Assembly (NCBI RefSeq): GCF_965139615.1
Contig: NZ_CBCSIQ010000004.1
Span: forward strand, 1-64,000
Direction of reading: 5' to 3'
DNA from: Kerstersia similis
GTDB lineage: Bacteria; Pseudomonadota; Gammaproteobacteria; Burkholderiales; Burkholderiaceae_B
Length of the DNA: 64,000 nt
Shown here: in pieces, positions 63,701 to 64,000 of the stretch
How positions within the stretch are numbered: the stretch's first letter is position 1
Layout of the letters: every line of letters begins with the position of its first letter
The notes under the pieces: model-generated
Told to the model about the DNA's origin: nothing
Seen by the model: only the letters and a program-made list of their open reading frames with translations
Databases searched by the model: none
Made by a program: the position numbers and the translations under genes

Positions 63701-64000
63701 GCCCGCGCGTGGATGTGGTGGTGCAGGTAACAGGCGTCTATCGGGATCAGTTTGACGGGTTCATGCGGCTGCTGGCCGAAGCCATCGAACGCCTGGCCCA
63801 ACAGGATGAGCCCGGGAACAATGTCGCGATCAATTCGCGCCTGGCCGAAAAAATGCTGCGGGATGCCGGCGCCCGGCCGGAGCAGGCGCGGCAGGGCGCG
63901 CAACTGCGTATTTTCGGGAATGCGCCGGGTGCCTATGGCACAGGTGTGCCGCACCTGACGCTGCAGGCCGATGCCTGGGAAGACGACGCAGCCTTGGCCA
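60790..64000 (+). CDS. CobN-family chelatase subunit with export signal, cut by the window edge
   Basis: The first 1,070 residues are in the window. A basic start and a hydrophobic helix ending VVRA-ES (about 17-42) look like a signal peptide or anchor, which cytoplasmic CobN lacks. The CobN/BchH core follows, with HALIHMGTHGTQEWLPGKDRG (about 573-593), VGDVPVFYPYLQDNVGEAMQAKRRG and GSAAP-like segments to the edge (GNAPGAYGTGVPHLTL). CobN inserts cobalt in B12 synthesis; exported CobN-like HmuS proteins instead act with haem receptors. The neighbouring TonB receptor favours the second kind of role, but substrate and reaction are not shown. Confidence 0.88.
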   Translation, partial: MHLEKSGGMGGGRSYSRLCLWAAGLLLAGLAMWLLGGPVVRAESAHDAGRQAKGIVQAPAVTGQEGTPAALPVLRVITNSFVPKGKFERLQRLAEDAGLRLEHINVEVASAHAGRWLEGAALTVLDTPRPADRAQVEAALAEGLRQPGRAWLAVGGGAPGHAGLDEAVARHLAAYYAAGGESNFRSFFRYAQAVLQGTSPEVLPAVVPLPATGFYHPASTRIFSSLSDYLAWGAARWQPRSGVVAFLTHAGALGDLQTDALDVLVSKTEAAGLTPVVFWFDASHETLPEVLGQGRVDVLVNLGHLQDGKARSADFQALDIPVLQTTVFRQEQGEAGWEQASSGMPPRTLAIFLAGPEGWGMMDPIVLRTSVQGEQQLLPEQADALIGKLQGLVALRQIAAADKKLALLFWNYPQGEKNLAASHLNLPRSMVALAHGLAAAGYQVSVPEEAALIRQAQEMLAALYRQVPLETLLEHDLAAAYPVQAYRQWLRRLPSAQREALSHWGDPGKHWAVREIGGEPVFVIPRLQLGNLTVMPQMPRAAEMGQHYHDTASAPDHLYLAAYLYLRQQLGVHALIHMGTHGTQEWLPGKDRGLSASDFPFLAVGDVPVFYPYLQDNVGEAMQAKRRGRAVTISHQTPPFAPAGLYDTLADLHQLIHEYQQLDEGAAQSVARDKVLEAAQANHMLADLGWDIADARLRFADFVQQLHDHLHELARAAMPLGLHTFGEPAAPAHRLLTVMQQLGEPFYQALGMVDDEWFAQDHTVSPPVVVAQEGQAAAGRAGLPVAAQGAADTWQDARPYQWLQTYLRAGAQEQSAGQEMGAEAALSPALREQLARARQLDQSLADTQEIESLLAGLAGRFVLPGAGGDPLRNPDIASGRNLYAFEADRIPSPAAYEAGGIAYAQLLQAYADSHAGAAPRKLAFSLWSSEAIRHLGVTEAQVLHALGLRPVWGRGGRVEALDIIPASELGRPRVDVVVQVTGVYRDQFDGFMRLLAEAIERLAQQDEPGNNVAINSRLAEKMLRDAGARPEQARQGAQLRIFGNAPGAYGTGVPHLTLQADAWEDDAALA

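Overview
The window looks like a chromosomal segment of a GC-rich betaproteobacterium of the order Burkholderiales, most likely family Alcaligenaceae (the Bordetella/Achromobacter/Kerstersia neighbourhood). The grounds are gene content and style: dapA next to bamC, lapA-lapB followed by a kinase-only heptose kinase, etfBA, kdsA-kdsB, several TonB-dependent receptors, and strong hairpin-plus-T terminators. The genus cannot be fixed from the sequence alone.

Layout. Bases 1-121 hold the end of an IS3-family element that runs off the window. From 378 to about 15.3 kb lie mostly housekeeping genes: a YciO-type protein, dapA-bamC, lapA-lapB-hldE(kinase), ilvE (reverse), a ComEA-like protein, cysM, mltB and a histone-deacetylase-like hydrolase that start back to back, etfB-etfA and kdsA-kdsB. 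From 15.3 to 26 kb come a copper-type TonB receptor with a DUF2946-like neighbour, an Rpn-type nuclease, a dipeptide-type ABC transporter without an ATPase, a 1-Cys peroxiredoxin, an M23 peptidase and an esterase. A near-perfect LexA box at 26.15 kb precedes an unrecognised small membrane protein. rplS and a cyclopropane fatty acid synthase with a structured leader follow.

From 29.4 to 36.7 kb lie two ABC transporters: a ProXWV-type osmolyte system with a spermidine-synthase-like gene, and a TrpXYZ-like system. From 36.8 to 45.4 kb there are an outer-membrane phospholipase A with an extra N-terminal domain, tRNA-Arg(UCU) closely followed by nadE, a cardiolipin synthase, a siderophore receptor with a candidate Fur box, and a LysR-type regulator.

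From 45.7 to 53.7 kb is a metal or haem uptake region: a Fur-like regulator lacking the usual regulatory metal ligands, a PKD-domain surface lipoprotein, a receptor with a signalling (STN) domain, FecR and FecI, with a Fur box over the fecI promoter. From 53.9 to 58.3 kb is an accessory island abutting initiator tRNA-fMet. It contains remnants of IS3 elements, an AT-rich zinc-ribbon GTPase, one intact IS3-family element and a truncated recombinase. The window ends with a TonB receptor followed by a CobN-family chelatase with an N-terminal export signal (from 60,790 to the edge). That pairing recalls the HmuR-HmuS haem systems and is the most interesting unit here.
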